A stretch of DNA of 64,000 nucleotides. It comes from Pseudomonadota bacterium. GTDB lineage: Bacteria; Pseudomonadota; Gammaproteobacteria; Steroidobacterales; Steroidobacteraceae. Where the stretch lies: assembly GCA_023433705.1 (NCBI GenBank), contig JAEYUC010000065.1, positions 1-64,000 of the forward strand, in the 5' to 3' direction. Under the pieces are notes generated by a model. That model ran no database searches, had not been told where the DNA came from, and saw only the letters and a program-made list of their open reading frames with translations. Position 1 is the stretch's first letter, and every line of letters begins with the position of its first letter. Of this stretch, positions 9,076 through 17,077 are shown in pieces. Both the position numbers and the translations under genes were made by a program.

Positions 9076-9945
9076 TCAATCCACTCGCTTCGTACCGGGT
9101 GGGCAGTAGCCCTGCGTGTACTGCAACGCTCCGGATGCGTCGCGGCACTTGAGGATCTGGTTGCGCGTGTCGACCCGCGGTTCGGAGTCCTGCGCGTCGG
9201 GCACGATGGGTTGGTAGTGAACCTCGGTGGCCTCGTCGACGCCGCCGGGTTCGTCGGACGTCTCGTCCTCTTCCGCCGGATCCAACTCGGCTTCGACGTG
9301 CCGAGTCTCCTCCTCGAGACGCGCACGTTCCTGCGCTTCCCGCGCCGCGCGTTCCTCCCGCAGACGCCTGTCCTTCGTCTCGTACTCATCCCGGGCCATT
9401 TGCTCGTATTTCGCCTGATCGATGACCGGTGAACGGCGGAAAGGGGAACCGTGATACGTGAGCGCCGACTGCGCGATGAAGATTGCGACCCACGCGCCGA
9501 CCGATCCCATCACCGTTCCGAACGATTCGAGCTCGACGCCGAATTCGTTGGCGCCCTCTTCGGTGCGCAGATGGAAGAACAGCTTGAAGCTGATGACGAT
9601 GGAAACGACCGCGATCGCCAGAATGAGTAGCACGGTCACGTTGAGCAGCGCTCCGAGGCCGCCGCGCGAAAAGCCCCCGAAAATCGTGCCCATCGTAAGA
9701 AAGAGACCGACGCACGCGATCAGGACGAGCGTGCCCAATGTCCAGCCCAGCAGGCTGTATCCCATTGCCAGCCACCGTGCCCACGGCAGGCGTTTGAGCA
9801 GGCCGACTCCCATCGCGGCGAACAACGCGCTCACAGCCAGCGTGACGAGGGATTCCATCGAAGCGTGCACGCCACCCCAGCCGAGTGCCCAGAGACTCAG
9901 AGCGGCAAAAACGATGTACAGCCAGGCTGCGATGTTGACGATCAT
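9076..9945 (-). CDS. Unknown membrane protein with charged coiled-coil tail and C-terminal cysteine module
   Basis: A 289-residue protein I do not recognise as a whole. About four hydrophobic helices fill residues 1-150 (NIAAWLYIVFAALSLWALGWG; FAAMGVGLLKRLPWARWLAMGYSL; LVLIACVGLFLTMG; VLLILAIAVVSIVISF), followed by another near 175-195. Residues about 200-255 are strongly charged and likely helical (RREERAAREAQERARLEEE in outline). The last 25 residues contain ILKCRDASGALQYTQGYCPPG, resembling the short DUF4124-type two-cysteine module. The start ATG at 9945 has a GGGAGG site seven bases upstream on the minus strand; a longer upstream in-frame start gives no signal-like sequence. It converges on the molybdenum enzyme and stands alone. 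Confidence 0.7.
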   Translation of the reverse strand: MIVNIAAWLYIVFAALSLWALGWGGVHASMESLVTLAVSALFAAMGVGLLKRLPWARWLAMGYSLLGWTLGTLVLIACVGLFLTMGTIFGGFSRGGLGALLNVTVLLILAIAVVSIVISFKLFFHLRTEEGANEFGVELESFGTVMGSVGAWVAIFIAQSALTYHGSPFRRSPVIDQAKYEQMARDEYETKDRRLREERAAREAQERARLEEETRHVEAELDPAEEDETSDEPGGVDEATEVHYQPIVPDAQDSEPRVDTRNQILKCRDASGALQYTQGYCPPGTKRVD

Positions 9946-10235
9946 GTCGACCTCCCTGCCCGAATCTAACGTGCCTCGCCGGTCCGGCCTGTGCGGTCCG
10001 TCACGGCCCGGGATATGTTGCATCCCGGTAGCGGCCTTCGGCCCCCCTCACCGGTGGGTCCTGGCGCTCTCCGCGCGCTGTCCGAGGCCGCGCGCAAGTA
10101 GTTAGGTGTGGTCGCGCACCCACAGCCCCGCCGGCGTGATTTACCCCGCGAGTGGGCCATGGTCGTACAGACGTATCTCATGCGCGTTGTTACGGTCCGC
10201 GCCGCGAATTTCCCCGGACCAGCAAGGGGGATCCC

Positions 10236-11771
10236 ATGATCCCGATCACTCGCTCCTTACTCCTGCTGTCGCTGTCGCTCGGCGTGGCGCACATCGGCGA
10301 CACGTTCGCACAGGACCCGGCTCCCGTGCCCTCGCGTGGCCAGCTCATCGAAAATCCCCCGCAGAAGCTCGGCTCCTACACCGTCGCCGATCTGCTCGGG
10401 CGCATCGCCGATGGCACGGTGACCCAGTGGATCATCACGCAGTCGACCGCGCAGGAATGCGCCGTCGACGTGTACCAGATCCGCTACGGCACCATCGGCT
10501 CCGCGGGAGAGCCGACGACCGCTTCGGGCGCGCTGATGGTCCCTTCAGGGGCGCCTGCAAACTGCCAGGGGCCGAGGCCGATCGCGATGTACGCGCACGG
10601 CAAGCGCAACCTGAAGTCGATCAACATCGCCGATCTCAATGGCGACGCCGAAGGCGTGATGATCGCGCTGTCGCTGGCCAGCGCGGGATACGTCGTGGTC
10701 GCGCCTAACTACGCGGGATACGACACATCCACGCTGCCGTATCATCCGTTCCTGCACGCCGCGCAGCAGTCCGCCGACATGATGGACGCCCTCGCCGCGG
10801 CGCGCACGGCCCTCGCGGGCACGGCGGTCACCGACAACGGAAAGCTGTTCGTCACCGGTTATTCCCAGGGCGGACACGTCGCGATGGCGACTCACCGCGC
10901 GATGGAGGAAGCCGGCATGACGGTGACCGCGTCCGCGCCCATGTCCGGCCCGTACGCCATGTCCGCGTTCGCGGACGCGGTGTTCATGGGGCAGGTGGGC
11001 AAGGGCTCGGTCGAAGAGTTCGCGATGCTCGCCTCGAGCTACCAGCACGCGTATGGAAATCTCTTCGCCGATCCCGCGGAGATGTTCGAACCGCAATACG
11101 TCGGCGCACCGGACCTGTTTCCGAGCACGACCAGCGGCGACAATCTCGTCGCACAGGGCTCGCTTCCGCCGGACGCGTTGTTCAACGACACGCCCCCGAG
11201 CGCCGAGCTGGCGCCGATGACGCCGGCGACCGAACCGCGCGAATTCGCCGCCGTGTTCGCGCTGGGATTCGGGCCCGATCACCTGATCACGAACGGCTTT
11301 CGCCAGGCCTATCTACAGGACGCTGCCACCGCGCCCGACGAAGGATTCCCGGACACGACCAGCGGAATGCCGCCGGCGAATCCCGCGCATCCGCTGCGCC
11401 AGGCGCTGAAGGACAACGATCTCAGGAACTGGTCGCCGGTGGCGCCCGTCCAGCTGTGCGGCGGATCCGACGATCCCGTCGTGTTCTTCTTCAATACGGA
11501 ACTGATCCAGGGCTACTGGGCCGCGAACGCACCCGGCAGCCGGGTGACGACGCTCGATGTCGATCTCGCACCCACCGCGGAGGGTCCGTATCCCGAGATA
11601 CGGCAACGATTCGCGCAGGCGAAGCGATTGATCGGGACGATCTCCGTGATCGACGGCGCGAAGGACGGCGGGCGATCCGCGGTACTCGATAACTATCACG
11701 ACGTTCTCGTGCCCGCGTTCTGCATGCAGGCGACGCGTTCGTTCTTCGACGAACTCGCCGCCGCGCCCTGA
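10236..11771 (+). CDS. Secreted alpha/beta hydrolase, secretory-lipase type
   Basis: A 511-residue exported hydrolase. The N-terminus (ITRSLLLLSLSLGVAHIGDTFAQ) is a Sec signal peptide. The nucleophile elbow is VTGYSQGGHVA, with upstream VVAPNYAGYDTS. The late HDVLVPAFCMQATRSFF supplies the candidate His, and DDPVVFFFNTEL the acid region. The fold and layout fit the secretory lipase / cephalosporin-esterase-like clan; the natural ester is unknown. A clear paralogue is encoded on the other strand at 25520-27037, sharing EPTTASGALM, ARPIA.YAHGKRN, the GYSQGG elbow and the same C-terminus. The start ATG at 10236 follows AGCAAGGGGG and begins the signal peptide; the upstream in-frame extension lacks coding character. 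Confidence 0.85.
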   Translation: MIPITRSLLLLSLSLGVAHIGDTFAQDPAPVPSRGQLIENPPQKLGSYTVADLLGRIADGTVTQWIITQSTAQECAVDVYQIRYGTIGSAGEPTTASGALMVPSGAPANCQGPRPIAMYAHGKRNLKSINIADLNGDAEGVMIALSLASAGYVVVAPNYAGYDTSTLPYHPFLHAAQQSADMMDALAAARTALAGTAVTDNGKLFVTGYSQGGHVAMATHRAMEEAGMTVTASAPMSGPYAMSAFADAVFMGQVGKGSVEEFAMLASSYQHAYGNLFADPAEMFEPQYVGAPDLFPSTTSGDNLVAQGSLPPDALFNDTPPSAELAPMTPATEPREFAAVFALGFGPDHLITNGFRQAYLQDAATAPDEGFPDTTSGMPPANPAHPLRQALKDNDLRNWSPVAPVQLCGGSDDPVVFFFNTELIQGYWAANAPGSRVTTLDVDLAPTAEGPYPEIRQRFAQAKRLIGTISVIDGAKDGGRSAVLDNYHDVLVPAFCMQATRSFFDELAAAP

Positions 11772-11778
11772 GGCGCGA

Positions 11779-12525
11779 TCAGCTCGGCGGGATCGCGCGC
11801 ACGGTTCGCCGGCGCGCAGCGAGCCAGATGCCGGCTAGACCCACGGCCAACAGCGACCACGTGCCCGGCTCGGGCACCGACCGCTGGACCTGGCGCAAGG
11901 TCACGTCGCTGCTGCCGACCCCGGCACTGAAGAGCATCTGCCCGTCCTCGCCGTATTGCGAATAGCCGAAACTGAAGCCGTGAAACCCGGTCAGCAGCGA
12001 GTCGATCGGCAGCGGATCGAGCAGCGACCAACCCGACGGGATGACGCCGGTATCGAAACCGGACGCGCCGAATCCCCAGGAACGGAAGACGTTCGCTGGA
12101 TCCGTGGGCAGCCTGCCCAGGCTCGAACCGAGGTTGAACTGGTCGAAGGGGGGATTTCCGTCGTACTCGAGGTCATTGAGGACGAGGATGTCGCTCGGCG
12201 ATGAAAATCCCGGATTGTGGGTGCCGTCGAAACTGAAGACCCCGAGCGAGCCGCCCGGACCGAAGCTGAATGTCGCCGCGGTGAGAGCTCCATTGTAGAT
12301 CTTCACCGTGTCGCTCTCGACCGTGGCCGGCGTTTCCGATTCGTAGGTGAACGTACCGGTGAAGGTGGTTCCGGACCGCAGCATCGGCCTGAATTCCTCG
12401 GGCGTGTATTCGTCCCAGAAGGCCGAGTCGATGACTCCCGAAATTTCGTACGTGAACGGCGTGGCGAAAGCCGACAGCGGAAGCAACGCGGCGCAGACGA
12501 CGGCCGGCAGACGATTGGAGCGCAT
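11779..12525 (-). CDS. PEP-CTERM sorting-domain surface protein
   Basis: A 248-residue exported protein with a signal peptide (RLPAVVCAALLPLSAFA). Its C-terminal PEP-CTERM signal begins VPEPGTWSLL at about residue 217, followed by a hydrophobic segment and the basic cluster ARRRTVR. Family knowledge: such tails are cut by an exosortase (EpsH/XrtA class) and are linked to exopolysaccharide-producing envelopes. The middle region (ATPFTYEISGVID, YNGALTAATFSFGPGGSLGVF) resembles the beta-rich 'cistern-like' PEP-CTERM proteins of unknown role. No exosortase or EPS gene is in the window. It converges tail to tail with the lipase, leaving only seven bases between the stops. Confidence 0.88.
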   Translation of the reverse strand: MRSNRLPAVVCAALLPLSAFATPFTYEISGVIDSAFWDEYTPEEFRPMLRSGTTFTGTFTYESETPATVESDTVKIYNGALTAATFSFGPGGSLGVFSFDGTHNPGFSSPSDILVLNDLEYDGNPPFDQFNLGSSLGRLPTDPANVFRSWGFGASGFDTGVIPSGWSLLDPLPIDSLLTGFHGFSFGYSQYGEDGQMLFSAGVGSSDVTLRQVQRSVPEPGTWSLLAVGLAGIWLAARRRTVRAIPPS

Positions 12526-12607
12526 TTCCCCTTCTCCGATTCTTATTGTATGGAGGGCGCCACCAGTCTAACCGTCCTCGCCGGGGCCGGAACTGGATTC
12601 GACATAA

Positions 12608-13612
12608 CTACTCGTACGGCTTCGACGCGAATAGATTGAGTCCGAGCCGCTCCGAGAGAAACCGGGTGACTAGTTTGCCCCTGACGCTGTTGCCCGCGCC
12701 ATCGAGAGGCGGCGCGAACGTGCCGAGCCCGCCCTTGCCGGGCGCGGCCGTGAAGATGCCGCCACTGACGCCGCTCTTCCCGGGCAGGCCGACATCGTAG
12801 AGCCAGTCGCCGGAGTGTTCGTAGAGCCCGGCGGTAGCGAGCGCCGCGAGCACGTGTTTGCAATGCGCGGCGTCGATGACGCGCTCGCGCGTGAGCGGAT
12901 TGACCCCGCCGTCGGCGAGCGTCGCGCCCATGATCGCGAGATCCTTCGCCGTGACTTTCAGCGAGCACTGCCTGGTGTAGACCTCCGTGGCCACGAGCGC
13001 GTCGCAATACATCCTGCCGTAGCCCTCGAGCAGCCGCGCGATGCCGCGGTTGCGCTGGTTGGTCGCGGCCTCCGATTCGTACACCTCGTCGTCGAACGCG
13101 AGCTCCCGGCCCGCGAAACGCGAGAGTCCTTCCCTGACGGCGCGCCATTTCTCCTCGATCGTCCCGCCCGGCACGAGGCTCGTGGTCGCGATGGCGCCCG
13201 CGTTGACCATCGGATTCATGGTGCGCTCGGGATTCAGGTCGATCGCCATGACCGAATCGAACGGCAGGCCCGTCGCATTGACGCCGACCTTCGCGCGCGC
13301 CTCGGCCGCGCCGATGGACTGGCACACCAGCGCGAACACGAACGGCTTCGACACGCTTTGTATGCTGAACTCGTGGCCGGCGTCGCCGACCGAGTGCCAC
13401 GAGCCGTCGATGTCGGCCACGCAGATGCCGAACAGTCCGCGCGGCGCGCGCCCGAGCGCGGGAATGTAGTTAGCCACCTCGCCGTCGTCGACGCCGCGAT
13501 AACGCGCGTACGCTTCGTCCACGACGCGCACGACCCGCTCGCGCCCCGGCAGCCGGCCGGTCGACACCGCGACGTCGTCGCCGCTTTCGACGCTGTCAAG
13601 AGGAATTGGCAT
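12608..13612 (-). CDS. glsA: Glutaminase
   Basis: A 334-residue serine-dependent beta-lactamase-like glutaminase (EC 3.5.1.2) that hydrolyses glutamine to glutamate and ammonia in the cytosol. The catalytic SxxK is S86-K89 in IQSVSKPF. Other family motifs are MNPMVNAGAIAT, NQRNRGIA, YTRQCSLKV, NPLTRERVI and GLPGKSGVSGGIF. The usual length is 300-330, so the N-terminus is slightly long. The ATG at 13612 lies after an AGAGGAA-like tract read on the minus strand (positions just upstream are TTGAC AGC); the frame stays open much further upstream across the divergent gene, but that portion is plainly the antisense of the transglutaminase gene and is excluded. It is divergent from the operon at 13748. 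Confidence 0.93.
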   Translation of the reverse strand: MPIPLDSVESGDDVAVSTGRLPGRERVVRVVDEAYARYRGVDDGEVANYIPALGRAPRGLFGICVADIDGSWHSVGDAGHEFSIQSVSKPFVFALVCQSIGAAEARAKVGVNATGLPFDSVMAIDLNPERTMNPMVNAGAIATTSLVPGGTIEEKWRAVREGLSRFAGRELAFDDEVYESEAATNQRNRGIARLLEGYGRMYCDALVATEVYTRQCSLKVTAKDLAIMGATLADGGVNPLTRERVIDAAHCKHVLAALATAGLYEHSGDWLYDVGLPGKSGVSGGIFTAAPGKGGLGTFAPPLDGAGNSVRGKLVTRFLSERLGLNLFASKPYE

Positions 13613-13747
13613 CGCGCTGGATTCCCGATTTGCGCGGAATGTTATGCCGGCGCGTGACGACTGGTCATGGACGAATGTCCCATCGAACGGCCGGCGCGCC
13701 GGCGCGAATATATTGGATGCCCTCCCCGCGCCCTTGAGGACGGCACC

Positions 13748-14602
13748 ATGCCGAAGCGCATCCGCATCACGCACGAAACCCAGTATTTCTACAACCAGCC
13801 GGTCAAGTTCGGTCCGCACCGCGCGATGATGCGTCCGCGCGAAGGGCACGACCTGCAGATCGTGGGCGCACGCGTGGAAGTGGAACCGAAGGCGGTGGTG
13901 CGCTGGCTGCGCGACATCGAGAGCAACTCGGTCGCCGTGATCGCCTTCGACGAAGCCGCCGACAAGCTGCGCGTGTTCGCCGAGGTCGACGTGGACCTGT
14001 CGCACGACGACCCGATCGAGTGGCTCATCGATCCGGGCGCGGCTTCCTATCCTTTTCAATACGCGCCGGAGGAGCAGATCGAGCTCGTCCCCTACCGCCT
14101 GCCGAGCTATTCGTTCCACGGTCCGGCGTTGCGCGACTGGCTCAACAATCTTTACCGGCCGGGACAGGTCATCGATACCTACGAGCTGCTTCACAAGCTC
14201 AACGCGTACATCCACGACACGCTCAAGTACAACGAGCGTTACGACCCGGGTGTCCAACTACCCCACGAAACGTTGAGGCTCGGCGGCGGCACGTGCCGCG
14301 ACTACGCCGTGCTGATGATGGAAGCGGCGCGCTTCTGGGGCTTCGGTGCGCGCTTCGTGACCGGCTACGTGCAGATGGCCGAGGGCCAGCACGGTTCGAC
14401 GCATGCGTGGACCGAAATCTTCCTGCCGGGCGCCGGCTGGCGCGGCTTCGATCCCACCAACAACAAGATGGCGGGCGCCGAACACATCTCGGTGGCCGTC
14501 GCGCGTGCGCAGGAGAACGCGGCGCCCCTGTCGGGATTCTGGGAAGGACCCGCCGGCGCCTTCCAGAGCATGTCAGCCTCGGTGCAGGTGGTCGCGCTGT
14601 GA
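13748..14602 (+). CDS. Transglutaminase-like cysteine protease (Anbu-operon type)
   Basis: A 284-residue cytosolic protein with the bacterial transglutaminase-like N-terminal domain (RIRITHETQYFYNQPV) and papain-like core. The catalytic triad is visible: C183 in GGGTCRDYA, H219 in GSTHAW and D235 in GFDPTN. In other bacteria this gene type travels with a circularly permuted ATP-grasp protein and an alpha-E protein, often with the proteasome-like Anbu peptidase. The set is proposed to make and remove a peptide modification. The order here is the same: this gene overlaps the ATP-grasp gene by four bases (GTGA). ATG 13748 starts the conserved motif; an upstream ATG at 13667 would add unconserved residues. 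Confidence 0.92.
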   Translation: MPKRIRITHETQYFYNQPVKFGPHRAMMRPREGHDLQIVGARVEVEPKAVVRWLRDIESNSVAVIAFDEAADKLRVFAEVDVDLSHDDPIEWLIDPGAASYPFQYAPEEQIELVPYRLPSYSFHGPALRDWLNNLYRPGQVIDTYELLHKLNAYIHDTLKYNERYDPGVQLPHETLRLGGGTCRDYAVLMMEAARFWGFGARFVTGYVQMAEGQHGSTHAWTEIFLPGAGWRGFDPTNNKMAGAEHISVAVARAQENAAPLSGFWEGPAGAFQSMSASVQVVAL

Positions 14603-16131
14603 GCGGATTGTTCAGCGGCTTCCAGAAGCAGCGCGCCGGCGCGCCGCCTCATTTTCCGATGCGCCCGCCCGCGGCCGCGCGCACGATGGACTTCAGGCGC
14701 TACGACCCGGAGAACGGTCCTTACTACGACGAGTTGTTCGCGGCGCGCGGCCATCCGCGTCCCGGCTTCGAGCCGCTCGTGGAAGGCATCGAGCAGCTCG
14801 AACCCGGCGTGTTGCAGGCGCGCCAGCAGGCCGCCGAGACGGCGCTGTTCAAGATGGGCATCACGTTCACGCTGGGAAGCGACGGCGAGAATGCGCGCGA
14901 ACGGATCCTGCCTTTCGACGTGATTCCACGCGTCGTCGCCGCGGACGAATGGTCGAAGCTCGAGCGCGGAATCCGGCAACGCCTGACCGCGCTCAACATG
15001 TTCCTGTCAGACATCTACGGCGAGCGGCGCGCGATCCGCGAGGGCATCGTGCCCGAGCACCTCGTGCGGACCTGCGCCGGTTATCGCTCGCAATGCGAAG
15101 GCCTGAAGCCGCCGCGCGGCATCTGGTGCCACGTGAGTGGCACGGATCTCGTGCGCCACCGCGACGGCAACTACTACGTGCTCGAGGACAACCTGCGCTG
15201 TCCTTCCGGGGTCAGCTACGTGCTGGAGAACCGGCACGTCATCAAGCGCATCTTCCCGAAGTTGTTCCAGGCGATGTCGATCCGGCCCGTCGACGACTAC
15301 CCGATGCAGCTCTACACGATGCTGCGTTATCTCGGACGGGACCTCTCCGACAACCCGCACGTCGTCGTGCTCACGCCGGGACGTTTCAACAGCGCCTACT
15401 ACGAACACGCGTTCCTCGCGCAGCAGATGGGCGTCGAACTCGTGGAGCCCGCCGACCTCGTCGTGCGCGACGGCTTCGTCAACATGCGCACGACGCGCGG
15501 GTTCCAGCGCGTCGACGTGATCTACCGGCGCATCGACGACGACTTCCTCGATCCGGAAGTCTTCCGGCCCGACTCCCTGCTCGGCGTGCCGGGGCTCATG
15601 AAGGCGTATTTCAGCGGCAAGGTCGCGCTCGCGAACGCGCCGGGCACCGGCGTCGCGGACGACAAGGCCATCTACGCCTACGTCGAGGAGATCATCCGCT
15701 TCTTCCTCGACGAGGAACCGGTGCTGCCGAACGTGCCTACCTACATCTGCTCGGACGAAAAGCACCGCGAGTACGTGCTCGCGAATCTCGAGGACCTGGT
15801 GGTCAAGGCGACCGACGGCTCGGGCGGTTACGGCATGCTGGTCGGGCCGCATTCCTCGCGTTCGGAACGACGCGAGTTCGCGGAGCGCATCCGCGCGCAT
15901 CCGCGCGGCTACATCGCCCAGCCAACGTTGTCGCTGTCGCGCGTGCCGTCGATCGTCGGAGACCGGTTCGAGCCGCGGCACGTCGACCTCAGGCCCTACG
16001 CGTTGCACGGGAGGGAAATCTACGTGCAACCGGGCGGACTCACGCGCGTCGCCCTGCGGCGTGGTTCGCTGGTGGTGAATTCATCGCAGGGCGGTGGCAG
16101 CAAGGATACCTGGGTACTTACCGAGTGCTGA
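14599..16131 (+). CDS. Circularly permuted ATP-grasp protein (COG2308 / CP_ATPgrasp type)
   Basis: A 510-residue protein of the circularly permuted ATP-grasp family, predicted to form amide or peptide bonds with ATP. Conserved stretches are NYYVLEDNLRCPSGVSYVLE (about 190-210), TPGRFNSAYYEH, VDVIYRRIDDDFLDP, VVKATDGSGGYGML (nucleotide-binding glycine loop), DLRPYAL and LVVNSSQGGGSKDTWVL at the end. The GTG at 14599 overlaps the transglutaminase stop and is the favoured start; ATGs at 14659 and 14686 are alternatives, and conserved similarity begins around DFRRYDPENGPYYDE. The stop overlaps the GTG of the next gene by seven bases. No substrate is known for the family. Context links it to a peptidase/ligase pathway. 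Confidence 0.92.
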   Translation: MSGLFSGFQKQRAGAPPHFPMRPPAAARTMDFRRYDPENGPYYDELFAARGHPRPGFEPLVEGIEQLEPGVLQARQQAAETALFKMGITFTLGSDGENARERILPFDVIPRVVAADEWSKLERGIRQRLTALNMFLSDIYGERRAIREGIVPEHLVRTCAGYRSQCEGLKPPRGIWCHVSGTDLVRHRDGNYYVLEDNLRCPSGVSYVLENRHVIKRIFPKLFQAMSIRPVDDYPMQLYTMLRYLGRDLSDNPHVVVLTPGRFNSAYYEHAFLAQQMGVELVEPADLVVRDGFVNMRTTRGFQRVDVIYRRIDDDFLDPEVFRPDSLLGVPGLMKAYFSGKVALANAPGTGVADDKAIYAYVEEIIRFFLDEEPVLPNVPTYICSDEKHREYVLANLEDLVVKATDGSGGYGMLVGPHSSRSERREFAERIRAHPRGYIAQPTLSLSRVPSIVGDRFEPRHVDLRPYALHGREIYVQPGGLTRVALRRGSLVVNSSQGGGSKDTWVLTEC

Positions 16132-17072
16132 GCCGAGTCGCCGATGCCATCTACTGGTGCAGCCGCTACGTCGAACGCGCGGAAAACGTCGCCCGCTTCG
16201 TCGACGTGAACCTCAACCTCATGCTCGACACTCCCGTGCAGAAACGCGAGGACTGGGCGGCGCTGGTGCTCACCACCGGCGACCAGGACTGGTACTGGAG
16301 CCGCTACGACCAGGCGACGCCACAGAAGGTGACGCGTTTCCTGATCTTCGACCCGAACTACCCGAACAGCATCCTCTCGACGCTGTCGCGCGCACGGGAG
16401 AACGCGCAAACGGTGCGCGAGATCATCTCGCGCGAGATGTGGCACTCGCTCAACGAGTTCTACCTGTTCGTGCGCGACGCGAGCACGCACGAATTCTCGG
16501 TCGACGACATGGCCGAGTTCTACGCCGAGATCATGGCGCACGCGGCGGAGTACCAGGGCGTCAGCAGCGCGACACTGAGCCGCGGCGAAGCCTGCCACTG
16601 GTCGCGCTTCGGGCAATTCCTCGAGCGCGCGGACAAGACTTCGCGGATCCTCGATGTGAAGTACTACATCCTGCTGCCGACCGTCACTGAGGTTGGCACC
16701 ACCGTGGATCTCGTCGGCTGGACCGCCTTGCTGGATTCGGCGAGCGCGCTGCAGATGTATCGCCAGCTGCACAATCTGATCACACCCGAGGACGTCGCGA
16801 GTTTCCTGCTGTTCGATCGCGCGTTCCCCCGCTCGATCCGCTACTGCATCCACCGCGCCGAAGAGAGCCTGCACTACATCACGGGCAATCCACTCGATCT
16901 GTGTTCGAGCGAGGCGGAGCGCCAGATCGGCCTGCTGCGCGCGAAACTCGACTTCGACCGTCCCGGCGACGTGTTGCGATCGGGCCTGCACGAATACATC
17001 CAGGGCCTGCAGGTGCTGATCAACTATATCGGCGCCACGACCCAGAAACAGTTCTTCGACCGCTGGAGCTGA
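16125..17072 (+). CDS. Alpha-E domain protein (DUF403 / COG2307)
   Basis: A 315-residue, largely alpha-helical protein of the alpha-E family, always found with the ATP-grasp partner encoded just upstream. It begins with the diagnostic LSRVADAIYWCSRYVERAENVARFVDV. Later conserved pieces are SILSTLSRARENAQTVRE, WHSLNEFY, EFYAEIMAHAAEYQG, HWSRFGQFLERADKTSRILDVKY and FDRAFPRSIRYC. The GTG at 16125, overlapping the previous stop, was chosen because family members start with M-L-S-R. The reading frame extends far upstream but only as a shadow of the ATP-grasp gene. Biochemical role is unknown; probably the accessory subunit of the ligase. The aminopeptidase gene begins five bases after its stop. 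Confidence 0.92.
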   Translation: MLSRVADAIYWCSRYVERAENVARFVDVNLNLMLDTPVQKREDWAALVLTTGDQDWYWSRYDQATPQKVTRFLIFDPNYPNSILSTLSRARENAQTVREIISREMWHSLNEFYLFVRDASTHEFSVDDMAEFYAEIMAHAAEYQGVSSATLSRGEACHWSRFGQFLERADKTSRILDVKYYILLPTVTEVGTTVDLVGWTALLDSASALQMYRQLHNLITPEDVASFLLFDRAFPRSIRYCIHRAEESLHYITGNPLDLCSSEAERQIGLLRAKLDFDRPGDVLRSGLHEYIQGLQVLINYIGATTQKQFFDRWS

Positions 17073-17077
17073 AGCAC

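Noticed and set aside
13613..14257. In-frame N-terminal extension of the glutaminase reading frame
   Set aside because: This part is the antisense of the conserved transglutaminase-like gene and has no similarity to glutaminases; the ATG at 13612 gives a normal-sized enzyme.
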